29,806 bases of DNA, taken from contig CAUYUJ010000866.1 in the NCBI GenBank assembly GCA_963575745.1, positions 72,501 through 102,306 on the forward strand, given 5' to 3'. The DNA is from Prorocentrum cordatum. Its lineage: Eukaryota; Sar; Dinophyceae; Prorocentrales; Prorocentraceae. Of this stretch, positions 10,640 to 20,027 are shown piece by piece (position 1 is the stretch's first letter; the number at the start of each line of letters is the position of its first letter). The notes under the pieces are model-generated. The model was not told the origin of the DNA, did not search any database, and worked only from the letters and a program-made list of their open reading frames with translations. The position numbers and the translations under genes were made by a program.

Positions 10640-11570
10640 GGGCCAAGGCGCAAGGTGCGCGTGATGAAGTATGACATGGGATATTCCTTCACATCCTGCG
10701 TCGCACTCTACGCGGAGCTGACCGATTCCGACCCCGCTATTTTCTCATTGAGCAGCCTGGAAGGCGGGCAAGGTGGCCCCCGCGGGGAGGGGTTCCACTT
10801 GGCCGAGGAGGCTATTGCGGAATACTTGTGAATCGGCGCAGATGTGGGGCCCGCCGCGATGGTGCCGGCTGTGGGGTTGCCTGTCATGAACGATGGTGGT
10901 TCCCCGAGTCCACGGCCGCTGGCGCCGTCTGGCGTTCTTCAGACTATTGCGGCGAAGGTGCTGATAAAGATGCTGTATGGTGCTGGCATGGCCAGGTGCG
11001 ACTTGCTCGGGGCCGTTTGTGCACTCTCCGCGTGCGTTATCAATTTGATCGAACAGCAAGACACATAACTGTTCCGCCTAAAACGTTGCATCAAGCGACG
11101 CCACATTACCGCGTGGTGTCTTGGGTCGGAGTTGACCCGGCTGACGCGTGCGAGTACCAGTGCCAGCGCACAAAAGCTTCGGATACCCAGTGCGCGAGCC
11201 CTCCTGAGTAGCAGTTACAGACAGCCACGTTTAGCTGTGCGCAGGTGGTCGAGATCGTCCCCGCGGACGTGGCAGTCAGGCGAGAGCTACTGCCTGCCTT
11301 GTCGCTGTGGGAATACATTCTTGCGCGAGCACCGAGGGCCGAGTTCGTGGAAGGCAATCCAGCAGTCCTGAAGGGTTTCAGAGTTGGCGGATCTTGGAAG
11401 TGAATTCATCTGCCAAGAAAACAACGCATAGACGCCACCGCGGTGGCGTGACAATGCGGGGGGGGGCATCATCGACTTGGCCTGCTGCCTGGCGCAGGAT
11501 CACGCGGCGCATGTTGGAACGAAGAGATTCGAACAACTTCCATCGCGCGCAAAGGTGGTGTTCCTGGTCC
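10640..11570 (+). pseudogene. Copia connection and RNase H relic
   Basis: Frame 2 begins with KVRVMKYDM and SCVALYAEL, then IAAKVLIKMLYGAGMARCDL and LGAVCALSAC, the conserved VLMKxLYxARMARxDLLRAV stretch after the palm. Frame 1 continues with PHYRVVSWVGVDPADACEYQ, the RNase H entry. After one TAG it gives CAQVVEIVPADVAVRREL and LSLWEYILARAPRAEFVE, matching the (S)TxEAEIVAAD helix region. The catalytic DNQ motif reads GNP (EGNPA) and the first Asp region (ADADFAG) is not recognisable. IHLPRKQRIDATAVA (frame 2) and HVGTKRFEQL (frame 2) match the RHxxRTHxI and D(I/V)xTKxF terminal boxes. RNase H is therefore broken by both substitutions and frameshifts. Confidence 0.82.
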
Positions 11571-11664
11571 AGGTCGGGGCTCCGACGTTCCGGTCATCGC
11601 CCAGCTGCGCGAGCTACTTGGAATCTTTCTTTACCCGCGAAGTGGCCCTTCCCCTGAAACCCGG

Positions 11665-12530
11665 GTGGGTCCTCGAGCCAGAGCATGGGTCGTGACCAGC
11701 GGCAAGGTTGCTGGCAGGAAGGCGATGCATAATTCCGGAATACAGAACAATGATGAGCCCCCAGTGGATGCACGGCCGCGGCGCAACGTTGAAGTAAGAG
11801 CCGAAGCGGGCAGTGCAGCCGCTAAAGTATCCCGTGGCTGTGTCATGGGAGCCATAGATGATGGCTAGGAAGGTCCGCCAGTGCCGGGCGGCCCCGCTAG
11901 CGGTCGCCCACGCCCAAAGAGCCTCTTGCTGGACCTCTGCTGCCGTCCGCACAGCGTGTTGGGCAATCCGGGAAATGCGACGGACAATCGCTGCGTCGTG
12001 GTCAGACTCACCGTTGAAAACGATATGACCACTGACGCTGGATTTGATTTCGCTATGTCGAACATCAAGGACTTCGACGGTGGTCATATCGTGCTGTGGG
12101 GCTCCATTCCCTGTGCGGGCGGCTCGCCCTGGCAGTGCGTGAATGAAGTTATGTTTCGCAGGAGTGGTGATGCCAAGGTCTTGAAAGGGCTCCGGGGTCG
12201 CAGGGCAAGCTCTAGGAAACTGTTCTGGGCATTTTGCGCACTTGCGGAAGTATCACGTAAAGGAATCACTCGTGTTTTTGGAGTGGCCGACTTCGTGCCA
12301 GTATTGGCGCGATCGTCAAGTTGGCGAATCTCTTCCAGATGCAATATGGCTGAAGCTAGCTTGCATGGATGTGCTTTTGGTCTTGTCGTGGGGCATTGCC
12401 ACACGTTCGGATGTCATTGCTGGGGGGATCGAGCGAAAATGTGACGGCACCCACAGACATGCCGCAGCTAGGGGGCGTGATTGTAATCTTACTGAGGACA
12501 GCGCGGATGATTTTGCGAGACGTGCGCCTC
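11665..12530 (+). pseudogene. Methyltransferase-like frame downstream of copia pol
   Basis: Frame 1 is open from 11665 except for one TAG near 11866. It carries LLLDLCC (11923-11943), VVVRLTVENDMTT and LWGSIPCAGGSPWQ (about 12094-12135). Frame 2 supplies FLEWPTSCQYWRDRQVGE (12275-12328), frame 1 CNMAEASLHGCAFGLV, and frame 2 KCDGTHRHAAARGRDCNLTED (12437-12499). The set LDLCCG-like / IPCxGGSPW / (E)WP resembles in order motifs I, IV and VI of S-adenosylmethionine-dependent (cytosine-5 type) methyltransferases, and I associate a similar protein with repetitive dinoflagellate ORFs. Function is inferred, not shown. At least three frame changes make it a pseudogene. It lies about 100-350 bp after RNase H, same strand. 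Confidence 0.5.
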
Positions 12531-12639
12531 AGCTCATTGTTATTGCTGCTTCTTGTGCCGCCGCCCCCGCCGCCGTCGTTGTCTCTTCGCATGATGGTCT
12601 CTCACCCGCCGCCGTTCTTGGCTTGCAGCAGCTCGGGTG

Positions 12640-13480
12640 ACCGCCCCCGCTCCGCCGGACCGCCTCCGCCATTGCGCGGCCGCCGTCCTGTCGTTCACCT
12701 CGCGGTCTCCGCGACCACCTGCACCTGGGCCGGGTTTATGTCTTCTACCATCAGAGGTGGAAAACCAGCGCCTGGTGCAGGCGGGCCAGACAGGCTCGCA
12801 GGAGACGCAGGAAAAGCTGAGTGCTTCGGAACTGTGTTCCGAGCACCCTTAGAAGAAGAAGGCACCGCGTCCGCTGCCCCTTCTCGCCGTCGGCCACATG
12901 CCGTGCTGCGTGCTCCACGGGCAGCTCCGCGGCATATTGCAGACGATGATGCACCGCGGGGTGGACTGTCCGATCGTCTTCGGCTACCCATCGAGAAGAT
13001 CATTCGCAACGAGGACCTCGAATGGCACGTCAAATTCGTCGAGGTGGTCGAGGGGCCCGCGAGCTTGTCAGCCTCGCAATGGAGGTGCCCAGCAACCCGC
13101 AGTGCGAGAGGAGGTACAGGGCGGGGTGCCAGAGCCGCTGCAAAGTTGGTGAAGAGGATGTTTTCGATGCTGGGGATCGAGATATCCGCGGGGAGCCCAT
13201 TTGGCATAGGTCAGGAGCGGCGGGTAGGGATCAGAAGACGACCAATGACGGGCGCGAGGACATCGAGGAGTACGCTGGTGGACAGGGGATCTCCTTTTCG
13301 ACTCCTTGGTTCCAAGTGCCCTGCCGTTATTACATTCTGGGCGTTGGGCACGGCTGCGCAAAAGGAGGTGGGAGATGCCTACAATGCGAATTTCCGTCGC
13401 CTCCTGCATGATCCGAAGATTTCGGTTCAGTCGCGCACCGATGTTGAGGCCAAGGGTTAACCCCTCAAGTTCATTCTCAA
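12640..13480 (+). pseudogene. Unrecognised coding relic 1
   Basis: Frame 3 is open from 12369 to a TAA at 13458-13460 and includes coding-like runs such as LPIEKIIRNEDLEWHVKFVE (about 12987-13046), LVKRMFSMLGIEI (about 13146-13184) and AQKEVGDAYNANFRRLLHD (about 13356-13412). Charged and aromatic residues are well mixed, unlike shadow frames. The first third is Pro/Arg-rich and doubtful. A 170-codon minus-strand frame overlaps but is less protein-like. No family is recognised. It follows the methyltransferase-like frame on the same strand, so it may be part of the same element or a host gene relic. Confidence 0.35.
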
Positions 13481-14432
13481 GCCGAGCTACGCCATGCAGT
13501 GTGGGGCATCAAGATGCCCATCGATGTGTGGCGGGCATTCTGGATCCTCGCATCGATGGGGGATGTGCCGGGGACCCCCGGCCTTCACTGCGTGGGTGGG
13601 CTGTTTTTTTTCTTTCCTGTGTTCTGTGCTCGAGGGCCCTCAGCAGTGGGACTTGCCAGCCGATGCCGTTGAGGTCTGTGACCTCTCGGCCGTCGCGGGC
13701 CCCCCCTGGGCGGGCCCCGGCGCGGAGATCAGTTTCGCGATGCCTTGCCCATGCTTGACCTTCAAGCAGAACGCCGATGTCATCGCGGCCTGGGTAGGAT
13801 AAGGGATCGATCTGCTGTGGGAGAGACTCGGGGAGCCGACTCTTCCAGTCACTGTCGAGAAGCTGGTGTCGAGGGACCGCGACGTCGCGGAGCGATTCGC
13901 GGTCGACGGTTCCATGGGCCCAGTCGCGCGGATGCGCGTGAGATCCTTGTTCCTGCCTTTCCCTGCGAGAACAGATCAGTCCAACCCCCGCTGCGGCGAC
14001 CCGGATCGTCGGAACTCGGGCCCAGCTGTGCTGTGCCCAGATTCTGTGGAGATCGCAGATCATGTCGACGAATACCTGCTGGCCGGAAGCATGCTTTACT
14101 ACAATCACGAGGTCTTCAAGGCAGAATAGGGCTCATTGTACGTTGATGTCTACCATCATGTCAACATCTATCTTCATCTGGAGAACTTCACCAGGCACCC
14201 AAACTGGGCAGGATACCATCTCCCGCACTTCGCCAAAAGCGGTGCTATCACGGCTCAAGGGCGCACGACCGCTGGGATAATTGACAGCGGGGCTCACCGC
14301 AGTTGGTTGTGGTACAAGGTCTACATCCCGGTGGATCCAGAGGGGCGGAGGAACGAGGTCCTTCCGCTCGAACCTGAGCAGGGCTTCCCCGTCCTTGCAG
14401 CCGGCCCCGAGGAACCTCCGCGTGCGGGATGA
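13461..14432 (+). pseudogene. Unrecognised coding relic 2
   Basis: Frame 3 continues directly from relic 1, with stops only near 13460, 13800 and 14127. It reads protein-like through QQWDLPADAVEVCDLSAVAG, LLWERLGEPTLPVTVEKLVS, SVEIADHVDEYLLAGSMLYY, YVDVYHHVNIYLHLENF and PNWAGYHLPHFAKSG. Near the start, frame 2 gives RHAVWGIKMPIDVWRAFWIL (13484-13543), indicating a frameshift. The low number of stops over nearly 1 kb in one frame suggests a relatively young pseudogene, or exons. No domain is recognised. Confidence 0.42.
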
Positions 14433-15180
14433 CTGCGTATGGCAGCCCAAGGCTGCGCCGACCGGCGGCCGTGCCGCTGGCGGCGGTAGCCGGCCGTGAG
14501 AGGGGCCTCGTGCTCCGCTCCCGCCGCTGCGAGTGACGTCGTCGCAGAAGTAGCCGTCGCAGTCGCGGGCGCCGCCGCCGCCGCCGCCGCCTGGCGCGCC
14601 CCCGAGCGGACGGAGCCGCAGACGTATGGAGGGCCTCCTCCGCCGGCAGGGCCGCCGCCGTCATGGCCGTCGCCGCCTGGGGTCTCAGCCCGCGCATCCC
14701 TCGCCCCCGCGGGGCAAGGGCTGTGGCCGTGCGCAGTGGCCCGTGCCGCTGGCTCGTGGCTTCTCCGAGGCCAGTCGGGACGTGCCGCCCGGGCCAATTC
14801 CATGGCCGGCGGCAGGGTCGCAGCCGGCAGGTAATGCTCGGGCGAGGGGCAGTGCCCCGAGTCCGCAGCACCCCCAACCAAAGGTTGTTCCTGCGGTGGC
14901 AGTAGGTGGATGCGCCGCGCAACGCCTCCGCGGCAGCCCGAGCAGAGGGCATCTTCTCCCTGGCATGCTGGAGACGGGGGCGTCGAGATGCAGGCTGCCG
15001 ACGACCAGAGGCGGGCCCTCCCCAGGGATGCTGACGGTGTCAGCGGAGCCGGCGAGGAGCTCTCGTCTCCGCGGCTCGTTGAAAGAGGCGGCGAGTGCGA
15101 TCCAAGGCCTGGGGGGGTGCGGAGCTCTAGTCCATGAGTGCTGACTTGGATGGGCGCGCGGTTTTTCCTGGTGGTCGGTG
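14433..15180. other. Very GC-rich stretch, no supported gene
   Basis: GCC/CCG-rich sequence with open frames on both strands, including a 351-codon minus-strand frame (14321-15376). That frame is Ala/Pro/Arg/Gly-rich, starts at a non-ATG codon and overlaps plus-strand coding-like sequence at both ends. The few stops are explained by composition. Confidence 0.35.
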
Positions 15181-15840
15181 ACTTAGAGCCCCCGCAGGAG
15201 CGCAGGGCCTCCGCCCGGGACATGGCGACCAGGCTGGCGGAATTGACGAACGCCCAAATGGTCGACGCATGAACCTTACCCAGTCTTGCGCGGCCTTCTC
15301 TGCACTTTTGGAAGCGTCTGGCATGCGCCCCGGATCCCTCGGGCAGAATATCCTGGCCTACGCTCGGCAGGGTCACCCGCTCAACGCTTGGTGCAATGGC
15401 CCCAGGATAGCTGCCTGGGCAGGCCAGACCTACAAGGACATGTAGTACTTCGATGTGGCTACCGTGCTCTTGACGGACTCGACGACCATCTTCCGCACAG
15501 CGAGGTGCAAGACACGGTCGGCAAATCTCCTGAGGAACGAACTACATGGGCAATATGGAGTGTGCCGCTGTCATAGCCATGGATGAGTGGTCAAGATCGG
15601 CGACCCAAGGCACTATGGGATGGGAGTTGGGCATCAAGTTCGAGTTGTCATCTGGAGTGGGAACCAGCTGGATACCGACAAAGACCACATCCTTCGTGGC
15701 ACTGCGCCCAAGGCGAACGGAGAGCTACATTGTAGTGGCCTCCAGCCAGTGCCGCCGATCCGGGGCGCTCCTGATGCTGATGGGGATGGATGGCCGTGCG
15801 TGCTGAAGATGCAGCTCTCGGTCGAGACATTATCATGATA
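15181..15840 (+). pseudogene. Unrecognised coding relic 3, 5' part
   Basis: Frame 3 gives TRLAELTNAQMVDA and then shifts to frame 2 at about 15268: FSALLEASGMRPGSLGQNIL, AYARQGHPLNAWCNGP and IAAWAGQTYKDM to a TAG (15440-15442). It then runs FDVATVLLTDSTTIFRTA to a TGA (about 15584) and KIGDPRHYGMGVGHQVRVVI, GNQLDTDKDHILRGTAPKA. The composition is convincing but I recognise no family. The last segment (15649-15731) is repeated at 16452-16534, beyond a minisatellite, where the reading continues. The relic seems to have been split there. Confidence 0.45.
15649..15731 (+). repeat. Duplicated 83-bp coding segment, copy 1
   Basis: Starts CATCTGGAGTGG and includes GGATACCGACAAAG and CATCCTTCGTGGCACTGCGCC. 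The copy at 16452-16534 differs at about eight positions by eye, so the two are roughly 90 percent identical. Copy 1 sits at the left of the C-run minisatellite, copy 2 at its right edge. Confidence 0.85.
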
Positions 15841-15904
15841 TGAACACGTGGAAATCGCTTGCGAAACACCCCCCCCGCTCCCTGCAGAGCGCTCAAGTCA
15901 ACGG

Positions 15905-16127
15905 CCCCCGAGCGCTGAATGGTGTCGGGAATGGCGTCGGGGATGGCGCCCCCCCCCCCCCCTGCAGAGCGAACTCCCCCCCCCCCTGGTGGAGCCCTCT
16001 TGGACTGGCTTGGGCTTTTCTTGGGCCGTCTGGCGTTCCCTTGCCGTTTTGGGGTCGTCTTGGGAGCTTCTTGAGCCGTCTTGACGCGGTCCCACGTAGC
16101 GAGCCCCCCCCGCATGGCGCCGGGAAT

Positions 16128-16164
<37 letters not shown>

Positions 16165-16451
16165 TGCAGAGGACCCCCCTCCCGCGCTGAGTGACGTTGG
16201 GAATGGCGAACCTCCCCATGCCCCGGCAGAGCAAACCTCCTTCCCGTTGCCGAGCATTGAATGGCGTCGGGAATGGCGCCGCCCCCTTCCCCCTTCCCCT
16301 GCTGAGCGCCCCCCCCCCCCCCCCCGCCGTTCGCGAGCGCTGAACGGCGTCGGGGGTGGCGCCCCATCCCCGCCCGCCCCCTTGCAGGCCGAGGTCGCCC
16401 GCCCCGCTCCCGAGCATTGGATGGCGTCAGGAATGGCGTCGGAAATAGCGC
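15905..16451. repeat. Minisatellite with long C runs
   Basis: Units contain GAGCGCTGAATGGCGTCGGG, GAATGGCGCC, a C run of variable length (up to 31 at 16132-16162) and CTGCAGAG. About six diverged units are visible. A TTGGG-type fragment (15990-16090) is embedded. The array is bracketed by the duplicated segments at 15649 and 16452. Confidence 0.85.
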
Positions 16452-16534
16452 CATCTGGAGTGGCAACAAGCTGGATACCGACAAAGGCCGCATCCTTCGT
16501 GGCACTGCGCCCAAGGCGAGCGGAAAGTTATATT
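16452..16534 (+). repeat. Duplicated 83-bp coding segment, copy 2
   Basis: Begins exactly where the minisatellite motif GGCGTCGGAAATAGCGC ends. From here the protein-like reading continues in frame 1 as LYLLPGPEVLGQVKQLADLQ. Confidence 0.85.
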
Positions 16535-18110
16535 TGCTGCCGGGGCCAGAAGTACTCGGGCAGGTCAAACAGTTGGCCGACCTGCAGGCAGGATGCGCCA
16601 CTGCCGAGGGGGCGTGGTCTTCGGTCTTGGCGACGCCCAGTCATGGGGCACCCCGCCGACCAGTGGTGCACGCAGAGCTTTGAACGCGCTTGCCGGCCGC
16701 GCTGCGGCGGTCGCCAACAACGGCGTGCTGTGCTGGGAGGAAGCGGAGATACCCGTGCAGAATGCTTTGAATCAGGGGCTCCGAGTTGCGTGGGCGCGGA
16801 GAACATTCCTCCGGGGGCACCCGGCATTTCTTACCGACGCTTTGCGGTCGCAGCGGAGCAGCCTGAGTCGCGGATGCGGTAGAGTATGTCCTGAAGGCAT
16901 TCCACAAGGGCATGGAACTCGAACGGGGCCCTCTCGTTCTGCGGCGCGGTGGCTGTGCCACCGACCGCGATCGAGAAAGGGTGACATGTCTGGTCAGTCG
17001 AGTTTGCATCGCTGGTTCCCTGGTCGCGCGTGATACGGGCGTGCTCCTGCTATTCCAAAGGGACGACGCACCCGCCGTCTCTGAGCTTCCGTATGTAGGT
17101 GTCGACTCGGTCAAGTTCGCAGAGTGGGATCTGACAAGACTGCGATCTTCTCTTGAAGAGGTTTCCAAAACAGGAGCTTGCCCCCAAGAATCTCGAGCGG
17201 GCCCGGATGCCAGGCGGAGGCTGGTAAAGCGGGCGTGGTTGGTCGAGTGGATGCGAGAGGCCCGTGCGCCAAAGCCAACGCTCAGCTATCTAGGTATCAG
17301 TGTGATCGAATGGCCAGCGTCCCGACGCCGATATACCGCCGCGGTTTAGAACGTGACGCTTTGATTCCCGATCGACCAGGGGATAATGAATGTCGAGGTT
17401 TACGAATGCGATGCCATCCTCGCTCCTCCTTTCGACTTGCCGATTGGTTACGTCGAGGCCAAGCAGCATGCGGGCTTGCGGTTGTTCTCGCGCGCCGTCG
17501 ACACCAATTGGTCTGGCGCCGCGCTCAACGCGGGCGTGTTCGCCATTTCGCGCGAAGCCGACGGTGGAAGGGGCCGGACATTTAAGGGCGGGAGGAATTG
17601 CTGAGGGAGAGTATGCCTTCGACACCAAGGCCATTCCTGATATCCACGCCACCTGTTCGGCGGCGTCGGAGATGTTTGGCTGCGGCCTAGACGTCACTTG
17701 CACATTCCAATTGTTGGCCCCATTCTCGCAGACAAGGACGAGCGACGGTTTTGTGACGGTTGACTCGGCTACGGGAGGCCGCAGGCAGTATTCTTGCAGA
17801 CGCCCGTCATATGACGTCTTCGTTGCCCTCCGCCTTTACTTTGCCTTCCCACGCTAAACGAACGCGAACCAGCTGTGGAGGCTTCGCCAGAAGATTTCAC
17901 GGGCGAATGCGTCGGGCTCGATTGCAGGGTGATTGTCGACCCGGATCAGCTCGAAGGAGTTGGTCCAGAAGAAGCGGATTTTTTGGGGGCGGGAGAAGTG
18001 CCCAAATGGAAGATCAGCGAGGAGGTGGGGGGTCGTCGGGTCTGTAGCCTTGCGAGAATCCAGACGGCGATCGTGCAGCGCGCGACGATCGCCTCGCATT
18101 GCTGAAGTTT
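16535..18110 (+). pseudogene. Unrecognised coding relic 3, main part
   Basis: Protein-like text continues on the plus strand: GPEVLGQVKQLADLQ (frame 1); NNGVLCWEEAEIPVQNALNQ (frame 3, about 16717-16776); EYVLKAFHKGMELERG and LLFQRDDAPAVSELPYVGVD (frame 1, to a TAG at 17347-17349). Frame 1 resumes with MNVEVYECDAILAPPFDLPI and VDTNWSGAALNAGVFAISRE. Frame 2 gives EGEYAFDTKAIPDIHATCSA. Frame 1 returns with VIVDPDQLEGVGPEEADFLG and ends at about 18105. Frame 1 holds most of it, so it looks like one gene with a few indels. No catalytic motif or family is recognised. Minus-strand frames overlap but are poorer. Confidence 0.42.
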
Positions 18111-18964
18111 CCACGAATAGGTCCAGGTCCGTCGAGCTTCTGCGCTAGTTCTGCTGTCAGAATGGCGCGGCATTGACAGGGTGCCCATATTGGGGAGCAG
18201 AGCTCGAGTCGGAATCCTTCCACGAGCCGTCTCGCGTCAGCCCGACGGAGAACCAGTTCGCTGCTTGCCGCGAGAGGGCTGGGATGTATCCGAGGGTGCT
18301 GGCGTCGGCCGACGCGGGGCCTGATGCGTGCTGTGCGCGTCGTAAACTCGAGGGCCTCACAATGCACAGGCGCGTGGATCAGACCATGACGGGGCAAGGA
18401 GTGTATTCTAGGGGCGAAGAGGAGGAGGCGACCCCCAGCTGTGCCACGGGCGCTCCCCGCCAAGCCAGAAACCCGCAAAGAGGGATAATGGCCAGAAATA
18501 CCAGCCGGATGCGCAGGGCGCTTAGAGATGAGACCAGGTCCACGAGATGGCGATGCATTTCCGCAAACATGGTTCAACGCGCGGGCGCGATTCATGGGGC
18601 TGTCTAGGATGGGTGGGGTTCCAGCCCGGCTATTCTAGTGATGAAAGTTTGCCCTTCCCGGACATCATCGGCCCTCCCCTGGGGCCGCCAAAGGCCCGCG
18701 ATGGAGAGTTCCAGTGTCTCAGCCCGAATCTATGTCCGTTCAGGCTATGCGTGACATTTGAAGTTGGAACGATCGGGTGGTTGCGTGCAGTTTCGAGTCG
18801 CACTCTCAGAAGATATGCCTGTGCCCTCGCTTGGGCTGCTCTTGCGCGACGCGGTATGACGTGAATAAAGACGTTAGTATCCCTCCGACTATCGTGTGCC
18901 AGTTTGGCGCGACAAGTGCGGCATTGCACATCGACATGTGGACTCGACCTCAGTGGATGTATAG
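18111..18964. other. No supported gene
   Basis: Open frames occur on both strands. A plus-strand frame (18547-18864) with PFPDIIGPPLGPPKARDGEF and TLRRYACALAWAALARRG is the most protein-like but is unrecognised. A minus-strand frame (18379-18570) has a hydrophobic run IRLVFLAIIPLCGFLAW that could pass for a membrane segment, more likely by chance. Confidence 0.3.
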
Positions 18965-19627
18965 TCCCTGGAGATCATCGAGCACGCGAAGGAGCTCTTC
19001 AACAAATGGTGCTGGGAGCGTATCGTGGAGAAACTTGAGAGTTCACGCGGCTCGTGTCAGGAGAGGAAAGGGCTGATGAACATCGCTTCGGAGCAGGAAA
19101 CGGACTTCGATGAGCTCCTGAAGGGTCCCGAGGCTGACATGGACGTCGACGAGGCCGCGGAGCCTCGGCAGTGCCGTGAGAAGCTGCCTCGGACGCCGGA
19201 AGGTTCGAATCCTGACTGGGACGGTGATCCACCGGGCGTGGCCCCCGCGGGCCCGCCCGTGGCCGTCCCCGAAGTCCCGCCCGCGGGGGCGTCCGAGGAC
19301 CCGCCTGTGGCCGTGCCCGAGGATCCGTCCGCTCAGGCACCTGCTGTCTCGACCGCTGAGATGCCCAAGCCCGCCGAAGACAACGAAGGGCGCGCCGTCG
19401 GCACTCGGATTGGTATGTCGCTGCAGGTGGCGTCGCCGGACTCGGAGGGCGCACGGACGAGCGTGTCGTTGCTGGTGACGAAGCCAGCCTCGGAGGACGA
19501 TTCAGACGAGTCATGCGTCCCCTGGGGAAAGCGTCTTAAGGAGTCGGCATGTGGAGAGGCCAACGTGCGTGTGGATCAAATGATACAGACACTCTCGCAC
19601 GAATCGTTCCGTGCCTGTGCAAGATAA
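18965..19627 (+). CDS. Acidic, Pro-rich ORF, unrecognised
   Basis: After a TAG, frame 2 opens at 18965 with SLEIIEHAKELFNKWCWERI and VEKLESS, then an acidic stretch (ETDFDELLKGPEADMDVDEA). Next is a repeat of the kind PPVAVPEVPPAGASEDPPVA, then DDSDESCVPWGKRLKESACG, and it ends with TAA/TAAG context near 19625. It is 220 codons without a stop. The start may be an upstream exon or lost; there is no ATG at the beginning, and an internal ATG lies at 19075. The N-terminal part could be helical, the middle disordered. It is the most intact-looking frame in the centre of the window. No family or function is recognised. It could be a gag-like or host protein fragment. Confidence 0.4.
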   Translation, partial: SLEIIEHAKELFNKWCWERIVEKLESSRGSCQERKGLMNIASEQETDFDELLKGPEADMDVDEAAEPRQCREKLPRTPEGSNPDWDGDPPGVAPAGPPVAVPEVPPAGASEDPPVAVPEDPSAQAPAVSTAEMPKPAEDNEGRAVGTRIGMSLQVASPDSEGARTSVSLLVTKPASEDDSDESCVPWGKRLKESACGEANVRVDQMIQTLSHESFRACAR

Positions 19628-19719
19628 GACATCATGCAGTCCCCGCGCAATTGATGGCGGGCGTCTGGAAGGGACAAAGACACGTGGCATAATGCCGAAC
19701 CGCACGTGACCACGTCGCA

Positions 19720-19956
19720 GTGAGGGATCCCATCGGGACAACACCCGGGCATTCAGTGGCACCCGCCTCCCAATGTTGCGACAAGACGCGTGGACCAATA
19801 CAGAATGTATGGGCTACCTGGCCCTTGCCACCAGTTCTGCGCGTTGCTGACATCGGAAGGCGGATTGCTCTTGTGGGTGTCGCTTGCGTGAAATATCTCA
19901 ATGAGATAGGCTTGCATTTTTCCTCAAACAGCTTGCTGAACGGGGTGCTGTTGTGA
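19720..19956 (+). CDS. Short unrecognised ORF
   Basis: Frame 1 from a GTG to a TGA, 78 codons. It includes VWATWPLPPVLRVADIGRRI and VACVKYLNEIGLHFSSNSLL. Composition is protein-like and it follows the acidic ORF by about 90 bases on the same strand, so it could be a terminal exon. There is no ATG start. Nothing is recognised. Confidence 0.2.
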   Translation: MRDPIGTTPGHSVAPASQCCDKTRGPIQNVWATWPLPPVLRVADIGRRIALVGVACVKYLNEIGLHFSSNSLLNGVLL

Positions 19957-20027
19957 TAGAAGCTAATTTAGGCCGAGGCAAAGGGGGGCAGAGACATCCT
20001 CACAAGAATCTGATGGTCCGGGCCGTT

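Noticed and set aside
14321-15376. 351-codon minus ORF
   Set aside because: Ala/Pro/Arg-rich shadow frame with non-ATG start; plus-strand relics overlap both ends.
18379-18570. Minus ORF with a possible membrane segment
   Set aside because: Only 63 residues, with no homologue recognised and a better plus-strand alternative; hydrophobic runs arise easily by chance.
19202-19212. GGTTCGAATCC, a perfect match to the tRNA T-loop/B-box consensus
   Set aside because: The flanking bases form only three of five T-stem pairs, no matching D-arm or acceptor stem is seen, and it lies inside a protein-like frame.
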